Shown: positions 1 to 7,687 of the stretch, piece by piece | Layout of the letters: each line of letters opens with the position of its first letter | Numbering within the stretch: position 1 is the first letter of the stretch | Assembly (NCBI RefSeq): GCF_002195995.1 | Contig: NZ_NHON01000009.1 | Location: 54,512 to 118,511 of the forward strand | Length of the DNA stretch: 64,000 nt | From: Inquilinus limosus | Lineage (GTDB): Bacteria; Pseudomonadota; Alphaproteobacteria; DSM-16000; Inquilinaceae | Reading direction: 5' to 3' | Translations under genes and position numbers: made by a program | The notes under the pieces: model-generated | What the model saw: the letters and a program-made list of their open reading frames with translations, nothing else | Databases searched by the model: none | What the model was told of the DNA's origin: nothing

Positions 1-1
1 C

Positions 2-262
2 GGTCCCGCCTAGCGATCGAGGAACGATATGACACCGCTGGAGCGGGATGCGTTGCCACCCATCAAGTATGTCACTCCAATCCGCGTCCGGCGACTTGAT
101 GTCATATCTGACGCCATAGTGAAAGCCGCACACCCAGCAGCTCGGCTCACCCCAATCGACGAAAATGCCAATGTCCTCGAAGCGATCCTTCCAGTGGCTG
201 AATATCTCAGTCTTGGATGGAAGCGTCTCGATATAAGGCACGGCCTCGTCACTCCCGCTCAC
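2..262 (-). CDS. HNH endonuclease, 5' part (runs off the left edge)
   Basis: An open frame of 87 codons runs without a stop from a GTG at 262 to the window edge. The product is probably a metal-dependent HNH nuclease; restriction or defence roles are common for the family but cannot be assigned here. The sequence shows CWVC at about residues 44-47, then a typical HNH entry, [12 protein letters not shown], at about residues 75-86. The C-x2-C pair plus the later C and H fit the zinc-ribbon form of HNH domains, and the rest of the domain (N and H) would lie outside the window. The GTG start lies just inside the guaA remnant on the same strand, overlapping its last codons. The start is uncertain because no ATG and no clear ribosome site is present. 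Confidence 0.7.
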   Translation of the reverse strand, partial: MSGSDEAVPYIETLPSKTEIFSHWKDRFEDIGIFVDWGEPSCWVCGFHYGVRYDIKSPDADWSDILDGWQRIPLQRCHIVPRSLGGT

Positions 263-416
263 TGGTCCCCGCTGGCTTCGAGGTGACGTCGGAGACGATA
301 CGGATGATGCCACGAATCTCGTTGACGATACGGGTCGAGATCTGGCCCGGGAATTCGTGGTGGAAGGGGTAGTCGTCGGCGGCCATGCCGTCGGTCGAGG
401 CTATAGCGCGCAGCGC
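249..416 (-). pseudogene. Duplicated 3' end of guaA (last 55 codons plus stop)
   Basis: The encoded 55 residues match the C-terminus of the intact GuaA at 5180-6754 at 39 of 55 positions by my count, including STDGM, YPF, HEF, STRIVNE and TSKP, and end with an in-frame TGA. Homology stops abruptly upstream at the ALRA motif, so no ATP-pyrophosphatase or amidotransferase part is present. The copy has the same orientation as guaA. A 3' fragment of a housekeeping gene in direct repeat with the intact gene is the usual trace of site-specific integration into that gene's end, and guaA is a known target of integrative elements. The divergence suggests the fragment came with an element or is old. 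Confidence 0.8.
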
Positions 417-460
417 AGGGCTTTCCTTCAAGCGGGCCCCCTCTAAATCCCAAATCCGCC

Positions 461-480
461 ATCCCCGCGAAAGCGGGATC
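461..480. repeat. Short palindrome, CCCGC-GAAA-GCGGG core
   Basis: A small stem with a GAAA loop lies between the guaA remnant and the cupin gene. It resembles the core of common proteobacterial intergenic repeats that begin with CATCCCCGCGAAAGCGGG. The copy is short and partial, so the call is weak. Confidence 0.3.
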
Positions 481-514
481 CCGCGCTCCCCCACCTGCAC
501 GAAAGGAAACGACC

Positions 515-979
515 ATGGGCAATATCGCCGGCAAAGTGTTCGTTCTTACAGGTGTCGTGATGAAGCGCCTGCTGTCCGGCGAACAGACCGCGGGGCAATT
601 CTGCCTCTTCGAGAACAGAGGCCACGGAAACACGAAGACGCCGATCCATGTCCATGCCAGGGACGACGAGACGGTCTACGTCATCGAAGGCGAGCTGACG
701 GCGGTGATCGACGGCCAACCCCGGCACCTGACGGCGGGCGAGAGCATCTTCCTGCCGCGCGGCATTCCACACCAGCTTCTGAACATGAGCGGCACTCCCG
801 GCCGGTATATCCTGATCGGCACCCCCGCCCTGTTCGACCGGTTTCTCGAGGAAGCCGGCCACGAACTTCGACCGGGCGAAGCCGCGGGACCGCCGACGCC
901 CGAGGAGATCAAGCGCCTCCGCGAGGCCTCGCCGAGATTCGGCATAACCCTGCTCCCGGACTGGCCACCGCCCGAGTGA
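515..979 (+). CDS. Cupin-domain protein
   Basis: A single-domain cupin of 154 residues. Motif 1 is seen at about residues 43-62 ([16 protein letters not shown]) and motif 2 at about 80-90 ([12 protein letters not shown]), giving the usual His/His/Glu/His metal ligands. Cupins of this size are often quercetin-2,3-dioxygenase-like, or sugar or small-molecule binding proteins; the substrate cannot be read from the sequence. The start is set by AGGAAA about 7 bases upstream of the ATG. It lies between the guaA remnant and a convergent LysR gene, and may belong to the same accessory cargo as the reductase operon at 2300-5006. Confidence 0.75.
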   Translation: MGNIAGKVFVLTGVVMKRLLSGEQTAGQFCLFENRGHGNTKTPIHVHARDDETVYVIEGELTAVIDGQPRHLTAGESIFLPRGIPHQLLNMSGTPGRYILIGTPALFDRFLEEAGHELRPGEAAGPPTPEEIKRLREASPRFGITLLPDWPPPE

Positions 980-1132
980 CGCGGTGTATTGGGCGGCAGA
1001 CGTCTCCTGCGCTCAGCCTTCATCTCAGCGCGAGGCTGTCTACCACCAGAGTCCGTCGCGAGATTTCCATCGGGCTGCCGTAGTTGATACAGCGGTAGGC
1101 TTGAGACAGCGCCATCGGCGGCCCGCCGTGCG

Positions 1133-2029
1133 TCAGTCGCGCGATACGGACAGCCCCGCGAGAAGCGGCGCGTATGCGGCGAGCCTGCGGGATACGAACT
1201 CGGTGAAGAGCCGCACGCGCTTCGTCTTGCGTGTCTCGCCCTGTGTGAGAAGCCAAACGGTTCCGTACATGTGCAGGTCGGTGCCCGGCACCCTCACCAG
1301 CAGGGAGTCGGCATCTCCCACGAAGCACGGCAGTGTCGTCATCCCGACCCCTTGCCGTGCTGCAACGATCTGCGCCTCGCCATCCGTGGTCCTGAACGGA
1401 ACCCCTGAGGTGCGAACCTCGCCCTCGCTGGCCCAGGCCGGGACCCCATGACTGCTGATGACGATCCACCGGATGGGATCCGGCGCGCCCGCGCGCCACG
1501 CGGCGAGCCGGTCGCGGGACATGTAGACACCGCCGAACAGCTCTGGTCCCTTCAGGCCGTGAAGATTGGGCGGCAGGGTTTTGCGGTCGTAGACGACGCG
1601 GATCGCGACGTCGGCCTCTCGGTTGGTCAGATTTGCCAGCTCGCCGGACGACAGGATTTCCATCTCGATGTCCGGGTGCAGGCGCGCAAAATCGGCGAAA
1701 TCCGGCATGAGCAGGTGTGTCGCAAGCGGCGGCGCCAGCGTCACCCGCAGAAGCCCACGCACGCTCTGGTCGCGACCGAAGACGCGCGTCTCCAGCTCGT
1801 GCGACGACGCTTCCATCCGGTCCGCGAGCTCGAGGACCTCCTCCCCCGCAGCCGTCAGGCGGTAGCCCGAAGGCAGCTTTTCGAACATGCGCGCCCCGAG
1901 GCGTCCCTCGAGCTGGGCGATGCGTCGCAGCACGGTCGAGTGATTGACGCCGAGGCGCTGGGCGGCGGCCCGCACCGAGCCTCCGCGCGCGACGGCCAGA
2001 AAGTGGCGAACGTCATCCCAGTCGATCAT
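1133..2029 (-). CDS. LysR-family transcriptional regulator
   Basis: The N-terminal winged helix-turn-helix is clear (WDDVRHFLAVARGGSVRAAA, then LGVNHSTVLRRIAQLE), followed by a periplasmic-binding-protein-like effector domain from about residue 90. Length, 298 residues, is normal for the family. I chose the ATG that gives MIDWDD; an ATG five codons upstream is also possible. The gene is divergent from the SDR operon that starts at 2300, the standard layout for a LysR protein that controls the neighbouring operon and itself. The inducer is unknown. The glycine-serine VRAAAQRLGVNHSTVLRR pattern places it with the group lacking specific named members. Confidence 0.88.
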   Translation of the reverse strand: MIDWDDVRHFLAVARGGSVRAAAQRLGVNHSTVLRRIAQLEGRLGARMFEKLPSGYRLTAAGEEVLELADRMEASSHELETRVFGRDQSVRGLLRVTLAPPLATHLLMPDFADFARLHPDIEMEILSSGELANLTNREADVAIRVVYDRKTLPPNLHGLKGPELFGGVYMSRDRLAAWRAGAPDPIRWIVISSHGVPAWASEGEVRTSGVPFRTTDGEAQIVAARQGVGMTTLPCFVGDADSLLVRVPGTDLHMYGTVWLLTQGETRKTKRVRLFTEFVSRRLAAYAPLLAGLSVSRD

Positions 2030-2299
2030 GGTGCAATCCAGCACCGCGCGGTGCGTCTTTCAAAGCCCGTATCCAACACGTCGAACAGTAGTGCGGGCGA
2101 GCCTGCACCGGCAAGCGCGGCCCGATTCCGAACGGCGGACACCGATCACGTCGCGGCCGACATCAGTCGTCCTGCCGGATGGATTTCGCACCACGGATAT
2201 GCGTGCTTCCGCACTCAACGCCTGACTCCGGCGGACCCATCTCGAGGGCCCCGGGGACCTCCCCGGACAAGCCAAGGACGGAGCCTGGAAGGAGAAGTC
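2030..2299. promoter_or_regulatory. Divergent control region between LysR gene and SDR operon
   Basis: This 270-base spacer separates the divergently transcribed LysR and SDR genes and should hold both promoters and the LysR binding site. A perfect 14-base palindrome, GCACCGCGCGGTGC, lies at 2041-2054, next to the LysR start, where an autoregulatory site could be. I could not assign -10 and -35 boxes with confidence. The SDR end carries a strong ribosome site, AAGGAGAAG, before the ATG at 2300. Confidence 0.4.
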
Positions 2300-3034
2300 A
2301 TGGGAAAGCTTGAGGGTAAGGTTGCAGTCATCACGGGTGGATCGAGCGGCATGGCGTTGGCGAGCGCCAGGCGGTTCGTTGAAGAGGGCGCCTATGTCTT
2401 CATCACGGGCCGGAGGCAGGAGGTGCTCGACGAGGCCGTCAGGCTGATTGGCCGGAACGTGACCGGCGTGCGCGGCGACGCCGCCAATCTCGACGACCTC
2501 GACCGTCTGTTCGACACGGTCAAGCGGGACAAGGGCAGGATCGACGTCCTGTACGCGAGCGCCGGCATGGGCGAAGCCCTCCCGCTGGGCGAGATTACCG
2601 AACAGCATTTCGATGCGGCCTTCGGCCTGAACACGCGCGGCACGCTGTTCACGGTTCAGAAGGCGTTGCCGCTGTTCAACGACGGCGGATCGATCTTCAT
2701 GACCGGGTCGGTTGCTTCGGTGAAGGGATTTCCCGGTTACGGCGTGTATGCGGCGAGCAAGGCGGCGTTGCGCTCATTCGCGCGCACATGGCTCAACGAG
2801 CTGAAGGGCAGGAATATCCGGGTGAACGTGCTGAGCCCGGGGCCGATCGCCACGCCGATGCAGGACCAGGTTCTCACCGAGGAGGCGAAGCGGATGTTCG
2901 AATCCCTGATCCCGCGGGGAAAGATGGGGCGTCCCGAGGAAATTGCGGCGGCCGCGCTGTTTCTCGCGTCTGACGATTCCACCTTCGTGAATGGGGTGGA
3001 GCTGTCCGTCGACGGCGGCTTCTCGGCCATCTGA
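2300..3034 (+). CDS. SDR-family oxidoreductase
   Basis: A classical short-chain dehydrogenase/reductase of 244 residues. It has the N-terminal dinucleotide-binding motif at about residues 12-19, the NAG-like segment as ASAG at about 89-92, the catalytic serine in TGSVAS, and YAASK at about 151-155. PGPIATPM and the C-terminal VNGVELSVDGG are also typical. One oddity is the cofactor motif, which reads TGGSSGMA where the family has TGxxxGxG, so the last glycine is alanine. It is the first gene of a plus-strand operon with 3076, 3682 and 4212. The substrate is unknown; the family reduces or oxidises many alcohols and ketones with NAD(P)H. Confidence 0.88.
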   Translation: MGKLEGKVAVITGGSSGMALASARRFVEEGAYVFITGRRQEVLDEAVRLIGRNVTGVRGDAANLDDLDRLFDTVKRDKGRIDVLYASAGMGEALPLGEITEQHFDAAFGLNTRGTLFTVQKALPLFNDGGSIFMTGSVASVKGFPGYGVYAASKAALRSFARTWLNELKGRNIRVNVLSPGPIATPMQDQVLTEEAKRMFESLIPRGKMGRPEEIAAAALFLASDDSTFVNGVELSVDGGFSAI

Positions 3035-3075
3035 AAGGCCGGGGACTCAATATCAACACGGATCGGAGACGTATC

Positions 3076-3678
3076 ATGAGCTATGCGATTGTAGGATTCG
3101 GTGCGGTGGGCCAGGCCCTCGCCCGGGCTTTCGCCCGCAAGAACATCGAGGTGGCCGTCGCGAGCCGCCGGCCGCCCGAGGCGTTGGCGCCGCAGGCCCG
3201 GGCGATCGGACCCACGGTCGTCGCCAGGTCGCTGCAGAATGCACTCGAGGCCGACACGATCATCCTAGCGGTCCCGTTCGGGGAGCATCGCGAGGTTGCG
3301 AAGGCCCTGCCGAGCTGGGAAGGCAAGACGGTCATCGACGCCACGAACACGTTTGGAGTTCCCCCTGAGGAGCTGGACGGCCTCCCGTCCTCCGCCTTCG
3401 TCGCGAAGGCGTTCACCGGCGCCAGGCTCGTGAAAGGGTTCAATCATCTGGCTGCGGCCACCCTGGCTGCCGATCCGATCGTCGAGGGCGGCCACCGGGT
3501 CGTCTTTCTGTCGAGCGACGACGAGGACGCGACCGCTCCCGTGGCGGCCTTGGCCAAGCAACTCGGATTCGCACCCGTCAAGCTGGGAAAGCTTGACGAG
3601 GGTGGCGCGCTGGTGCACGCACGCGGCCGCATCTGGGGCCAGCTCATCTTCCAGGATCTGTTCAAGAAGGAAGCTTGA
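3076..3678 (+). CDS. NADPH-dependent F420 reductase-like NAD(P)-binding protein
   Basis: A 200-residue Rossmann-fold protein. It starts with YAIVGFGAVGQALARAFA, a GxGxxG-type dinucleotide site, and has ASRRPPE after the second strand, which suits NADP. It matches the group annotated as NADPH-dependent F420 reductase or NADP oxidoreductase, coenzyme F420-dependent. Most proteobacterial members are not shown to use F420, so the cofactor partner is open. It sits 41 bases after the SDR and ends 3 bases before the SRPBCC gene, so the three are surely co-transcribed. Confidence 0.8.
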   Translation: MSYAIVGFGAVGQALARAFARKNIEVAVASRRPPEALAPQARAIGPTVVARSLQNALEADTIILAVPFGEHREVAKALPSWEGKTVIDATNTFGVPPEELDGLPSSAFVAKAFTGARLVKGFNHLAAATLAADPIVEGGHRVVFLSSDDEDATAPVAALAKQLGFAPVKLGKLDEGGALVHARGRIWGQLIFQDLFKKEA

Positions 3679-3681
3679 GCG

Positions 3682-4173
3682 ATGTACGACAAGGTCATCT
3701 GGCCGGAGCGCTACGATCCAAAGATATCGGCCATCTATGCGCTCAACGACATCGACGTGAAAGCGCCGCCGGAAGTGGTCTGGAAGCTGCTGGTCGACGC
3801 CGAGAACTGGTCGAGCTATTTCCCCCCCGAGGATCAGGTGAAGATCCTGTCGGGCGGGCCTGAGCTGGCGCTCGGAACGCGATACCACCGCGTCACGGTC
3901 GGCTTTCCCATGAGCCTGGTGGTGACGGAGTGCGAGCCGCTCCGCAGGCTTGCATGGTCCACCACCGTGGATGGCGACGACAGCGGGTCCAGCGCTTACC
4001 ACGGCTGGGTCATCACCCCGACGGAGGGTGGCTGCCACGTTCTGACGGAAGAGACGCAGCAGGGGCCCTGGTTCCTCGAGATGATCGGCCGCCAGCACCC
4101 TGGCGCGCTCTACCGATACCACCAGCAGTGGGTCGAGGACCTAGCCCGTGCCGCACGCAGGGCCTCCGCCTAG
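3682..4173 (+). CDS. SRPBCC-family protein
   Basis: 163 residues with the START/Bet v1-like pattern: an N-terminal strand (DIDVKAPPEVVWKLLVDAEN), the tryptophan-rich start of helix 1, and a long C-terminal helix (YRYHQQWVEDLARAARRA). Members form a deep hydrophobic pocket and act as polyketide cyclases, lipid carriers or unknown binding proteins. No catalytic residue can be assigned. Three bases separate it from the upstream reductase gene. In this operon it may bind the hydrophobic substrate that the SDRs reduce, but that is inference. Confidence 0.78.
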   Translation: MYDKVIWPERYDPKISAIYALNDIDVKAPPEVVWKLLVDAENWSSYFPPEDQVKILSGGPELALGTRYHRVTVGFPMSLVVTECEPLRRLAWSTTVDGDDSGSSAYHGWVITPTEGGCHVLTEETQQGPWFLEMIGRQHPGALYRYHQQWVEDLARAARRASA

Positions 4174-4211
4174 GGCGCGCAGCTCGCGACCATGAGAACA
4201 GGAGACAGCGT

Positions 4212-5006
4212 ATGATCATCGATCTCAAGGGCCGCAGGGCTATCGTGACCGGCTCGACCGCCGGAATCGGCCGCGCCACCGTCGAAGGGCTCGCGCGCGC
4301 CGGCGCCTCCGTCATCGTCAGCGGCCGCGGCACGGAGCGGGTCCAAGAGGCTGTGCGGGCGATGCGATCGGACTTCCCTGACGTGGATATCTCGGGGATC
4401 GCCGCCGATCTCTCGACCGCGAACGGTGCGGAAGAGTTCTTCGCTCAGGCCGCGGACGCGGACATTGTCGTCAACAATCTCGGCACGGCGGTGCTGAGGG
4501 AATTCGGCGACACCACCGACGAGGATTGGGAGCAAATCTTCCAGATCAACTTCATGAGCGGCGTCCGCATGACGCGGAATTACCTTCCCAAGATGGTAAC
4601 CCGCGGCTGGGGCCGCGTGGTTTTCGTCAGCAGCGAGTCCGGCCTGAACATACCGAAGGAGATGATCGACTACGGCACCACCAAGACCGCCCAGCTGGCG
4701 CTTTCGCGGGGGCTCGCCGAATCCGTGGCCGGCACGGGCGTCACCGTCAACGCCGTTCTGCCCGGTCCGACGTGATCGGAGATCCTCGGCAACTGGATGG
4801 CCTCACAGGCGAAAGAAAGAGGCATTTCGCAGGAAGAGGCGGAGCAGGCGTTCCTGAAGTCGGCCCGGCCCACAACGCTGATCCAACGGTTCACCACGAC
4901 CGACGAAGTCGCCAACATGATCGTCTATGTGTGCTCGGACCAGGCATCGGCCACCACCGGCGCTGCCCTGCGCGTCGATGGTGGCGTGGTCCGCTATTTC
5001 GCGTAG
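4212..5006 (+). pseudogene. SDR-family oxidoreductase interrupted by an in-frame TGA
   Basis: The reading frame from the ATG at 4212 gives a normal SDR: TGSTAGIG at about residues 13-20, NNLG at about 90, the catalytic serine in FVSSESG, and YGTTK. It then stops at TGA 4773-4775 right after VNAVLPGPT. The same frame continues without a shift to 5006 with SEILGNW, and ends with the usual C-terminal GAALRVDGG. Together the two parts make 264 codons, the family length. Homologues commonly have arginine after PGPT, so a CGA to TGA change explains the break. The truncated 188-residue product would lack the substrate lid. A sequencing error is the main alternative. Confidence 0.85.
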
Positions 5007-5179
5007 CGGAGGCCCCTCGCAAGCTCATGCAAGCAGAGCGGCAGCTATTCACGTTCCTGCTCTCAAAGCTGTCCGACCCGCAAGTCCCGCCTGCGGACAT
5101 TCATCGGTATCTATTGCTTACGTTGGATCCGCCGAAACTACGACGCAGTATCCTGGGTTATCCGGAACTACGCTCCCCC
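5007..5179. other. Gene-free spacer between the SDR pseudogene and guaA
   Basis: No gene is visible in this 173-base stretch. It is the inner junction of the proposed insertion, between accessory genes and the stop codon of intact guaA. I see no integrase gene and no clear terminator here. Confidence 0.5.
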
Positions 5180-6754
5180 TCACTCCCACTCGATCGTCCC
5201 CGGCGGCTTCGAGGTGATGTCGTAGACGACGCGGTTGATGCCTCGCACCTCGTTGACGATACGGGTCGAGACCCGGCCCAGGAACTCGTGGTCGAAGGGG
5301 TAGTAGTCGGCGGTCATGCCGTCGGTCGAGGTCACGGCCCTGAGCGCGCAGACATAGTCGTAGGTGCGGCCGTCGCCCATCACCCCCACCGTGCGCACCG
5401 GCAGCAGCACCGCGAAGGCCTGCCAGATCGCGTCGTACAGGCCGGCGCGGCGGATCTCCTCGAGATAGATCACGTCGGCCTTGCGCAGGATCTCCAGCAT
5501 GTCGCGGCTGATCGCGCCCGGGATGCGGATGCCCAGGCCCGGCCCCGGGAACGGGTGGCGGCCGACGAAGCTTTCCGGCAGGCCGAGCTCGCGGCCCAGC
5601 GCCCGGACCTCGTCCTTGAACAGCTCGCGCAGCGGCTCGACCAGGGCCAGCTTCATCCGCTCCGGCAGGCCGCCGACATTGTGGTGGCTCTTGATCGTCA
5701 CCGACGGGCCGCCGGTGAAGGACACGCTCTCGATCACGTCGGGGTAGAGGGTGCCCTGGGCCAGGAAGCGGGCGCCGTCGATCTTCTCGGCCTCGGCGTC
5801 GAACACCTCGACGAAGGCGGCGCCGATGATCTTGCGCTTCTGCTCCGGGTCGCTGACGCCCTCGAGCCGGCCGAGGAACAGCTCCGACGCGTCGACATGC
5901 ACCAGCGGGATGTTGTAATGGCCGCGGAACAGCGACACCACCTGCTCCGCCTCGCCCGAGCGCATCAGCCCTGTGTCGACGAAGATGCAGGTCAGCTGGT
6001 CGCCGATCGCCTCATGGATCAGCACGGCGGCCACGGCGCTGTCGACGCCGCCGGACAGGCCGCAGATCACCTTGCCGGTGCCGACCTGGGCGCGGATCTT
6101 GGCGATCTCCGCATCGCGGAAGGCGGCCATGGTCCAGCTGCCTTCGCAGCCGCAGACATGGTGGGTGAAGTTGCGCAGCAGCTGCGCGCCATGCGGGGTG
6201 TGCACCACCTCGGGGTGGAACTGCACGCCGTAATAGCGGCGGGCATCGTCGGCGATTGCGGCATAGGGCGCATTCTCGCTGGTGGCGACGATGCGGAAGC
6301 CGTCCGGCAGGCGGGTGACGCGGTCGCCATGGCTCATCCACACCTGCTCGCGCGCGCCGACCGCCCAGGCGCCGTCGAACAGGGTACAGTTCTCGCGGAT
6401 ATCCAGCCAGGCGCGGCCGAACTCGCGATGGTGGCCGGCCTCGACCGCGCCGCCCAGCTGCTCGCACATGGTCTGCTGGCCGTAGCAGATGCCCAGCACC
6501 GGCACGCCCAGCTCGAACACCAGCTGCGGCGCGCGCGGCGAGCCGTCCTCGGTGACCGAGGCCGGGCTGCCGGAGAGGATGACGCCGCGCGGGTCGAAGG
6601 CCCGGATGCGGTCGTCGCCGGCATGGTTGAACGGCCAGATCTCGCAATAGACGCCGGATTCGCGGACCCGGCGGGCGATCAGCTGGGTGACCTGGCTGCC
6701 GAAATCGAGAATGAGGATGCGGTCCGGCGACGGCTGGGCGGTCGGGGCGGGCAT
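5180..6754 (-). CDS. guaA: GMP synthase (glutamine-hydrolysing)
   Basis: GuaA converts XMP to GMP using ATP and glutamine, the last step of guanine nucleotide synthesis in the cytoplasm. All three parts are present in 524 residues: the class I amidotransferase with nucleophile motif GICYGQQ at about residue 90, the ATP pyrophosphatase with [10 protein letters not shown] at about residue 242, and the C-terminal dimerisation domain ending in [11 protein letters not shown], the conserved family end. Length is normal. The 3' end of this gene is duplicated in direct orientation at 249-416, which marks it as the likely insertion site of accessory DNA. No guaB lies beside it. Confidence 0.97.
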   Translation of the reverse strand: MPAPTAQPSPDRILILDFGSQVTQLIARRVRESGVYCEIWPFNHAGDDRIRAFDPRGVILSGSPASVTEDGSPRAPQLVFELGVPVLGICYGQQTMCEQLGGAVEAGHHREFGRAWLDIRENCTLFDGAWAVGAREQVWMSHGDRVTRLPDGFRIVATSENAPYAAIADDARRYYGVQFHPEVVHTPHGAQLLRNFTHHVCGCEGSWTMAAFRDAEIAKIRAQVGTGKVICGLSGGVDSAVAAVLIHEAIGDQLTCIFVDTGLMRSGEAEQVVSLFRGHYNIPLVHVDASELFLGRLEGVSDPEQKRKIIGAAFVEVFDAEAEKIDGARFLAQGTLYPDVIESVSFTGGPSVTIKSHHNVGGLPERMKLALVEPLRELFKDEVRALGRELGLPESFVGRHPFPGPGLGIRIPGAISRDMLEILRKADVIYLEEIRRAGLYDAIWQAFAVLLPVRTVGVMGDGRTYDYVCALRAVTSTDGMTADYYPFDHEFLGRVSTRIVNEVRGINRVVYDITSKPPGTIEWE

Positions 6755-6880
6755 GGCAACTCCGGGGTCGGGCGGTGGGACGGAGCTTTACCCTCCCCCC
6801 GCCCGCAGGACAAGCGATGCCGCCCGCGCCGGGCGCGCAACATCCATGCGCGGATGACGGTTCGGTGACGACGCAGGCAG

Positions 6881-7156
6881 TCAGGCCAGCGCCAGCGCGG
6901 CGAGGATCGCGACCAGGACCAGCTGCGCCCCGGCGATCCACAGCAGCCGGGTGCGGAACGGCTCCTTCACCGTCTTGTGGCGCAGCAGCCGCTGCGCGGC
7001 GATGGCGCCGGGTGTGCCGCCGATCGCGGCCACGGCCAGCAGCGTGCGTTCCGGGACCCGGCGGCGGCCGGCGACGGCGCATCCCTTGTCCCAGGCGAAC
7101 AGGGCGAAGGCGGCCAGGCTGGCGGCGACGAGGTACAGCGCCAGGACGGTTCTCAT
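6881..7156 (-). CDS. DUF1294 membrane protein
   Basis: A 91-residue protein with three probable membrane segments: the N-terminus, the stretch from LLAVAAIGG, and the C-terminal alanine/leucine-rich segment. The signature AWDKGCAVAGRRRVPERTLL followed by GGTPGAIAAQ and HKT is that of DUF1294. In some bacteria the domain is fused to a cold-shock domain; here it stands alone. Its function is unknown. The ATG overlaps the stop codon of the upstream GNAT gene as ATGA, so the two are translationally coupled. Confidence 0.82.
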   Translation of the reverse strand: MRTVLALYLVAASLAAFALFAWDKGCAVAGRRRVPERTLLAVAAIGGTPGAIAAQRLLRHKTVKEPFRTRLLWIAGAQLVLVAILAALALA

Positions 7157-7686
7157 GCGGCCGCGGCGGCGATCGGGCGGTCGAAGCGGAAGGCGCTCTC
7201 GGCCAGCACGGCGCCGCCGAACTGCTCCAGCCGGTCGGCATAGGCCTCGCCGCCGAGATGGCGGTAGAAGCCGGTGGCGCGGAAATTGGCCGTGAGGGCC
7301 CACAGCATGAAGGGGGTCATGCCGCGCTCGGCGAACCAGGCGGAGGACGCGGCCATCAGCGCCCGCCCGTGCCCCTTCCCCTTCGCCCGGTCGAGCAGAT
7401 AGAGGGCATAGATCTCGCCCCAGCCGTAGCCGGGCGCGCCGCGGGCCCGGCCGCACAGGGCGAAGCCGACCGGCACCGCCCCGCCGGCCGGGGTCGGGGC
7501 CAACGCCAGGAAGGTGGCGGTGCCGTCCTCATAGGCCAGCGAGCGCTCATGGCCACGCTCGCGCTGGGTCACGGTCATGCGGTCGAGATACTCGTCCGGC
7601 ACCAGGCCGCGATAGGTCTCCTGCCAGGCCTGGACATGGATCCGCGCGATCGCCGGCGCGTCGGCCAGGATCGCGCGGCGGATCAT
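7153..7686 (-). CDS. GNAT-family N-acetyltransferase
   Basis: A single GNAT domain of 177 residues that would transfer an acetyl group from acetyl-CoA to an unknown amine. It opens with IRRAILADAPAIARIHVQAW and has the acetyl-CoA pyrophosphate loop as DRAKGKGHGRALM at about residues 103-115, matching the Q/RxxGxG/A pattern. ANFRATGFYRHLG is the usual motif B end. The ATG giving MIRRAI was chosen because it lies one base after the stop of the upstream RsmB-like gene; an earlier ATG would overlap that gene. Confidence 0.85.
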   Translation of the reverse strand: MIRRAILADAPAIARIHVQAWQETYRGLVPDEYLDRMTVTQRERGHERSLAYEDGTATFLALAPTPAGGAVPVGFALCGRARGAPGYGWGEIYALYLLDRAKGKGHGRALMAASSAWFAERGMTPFMLWALTANFRATGFYRHLGGEAYADRLEQFGGAVLAESAFRFDRPIAAAAA

Positions 7687-7687
7687 G

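Noticed and set aside
4773..4775. TGA in the second SDR as a selenocysteine codon
   Set aside because: The position is not a redox site in the family, homologues have arginine, and no insertion-signal hairpin was noticed just downstream.
4526..6868. A 780-codon open frame across the SDR pseudogene and opposite guaA
   Set aside because: It joins two unrelated regions and the translated product has no recognisable domain; guaA is certain.
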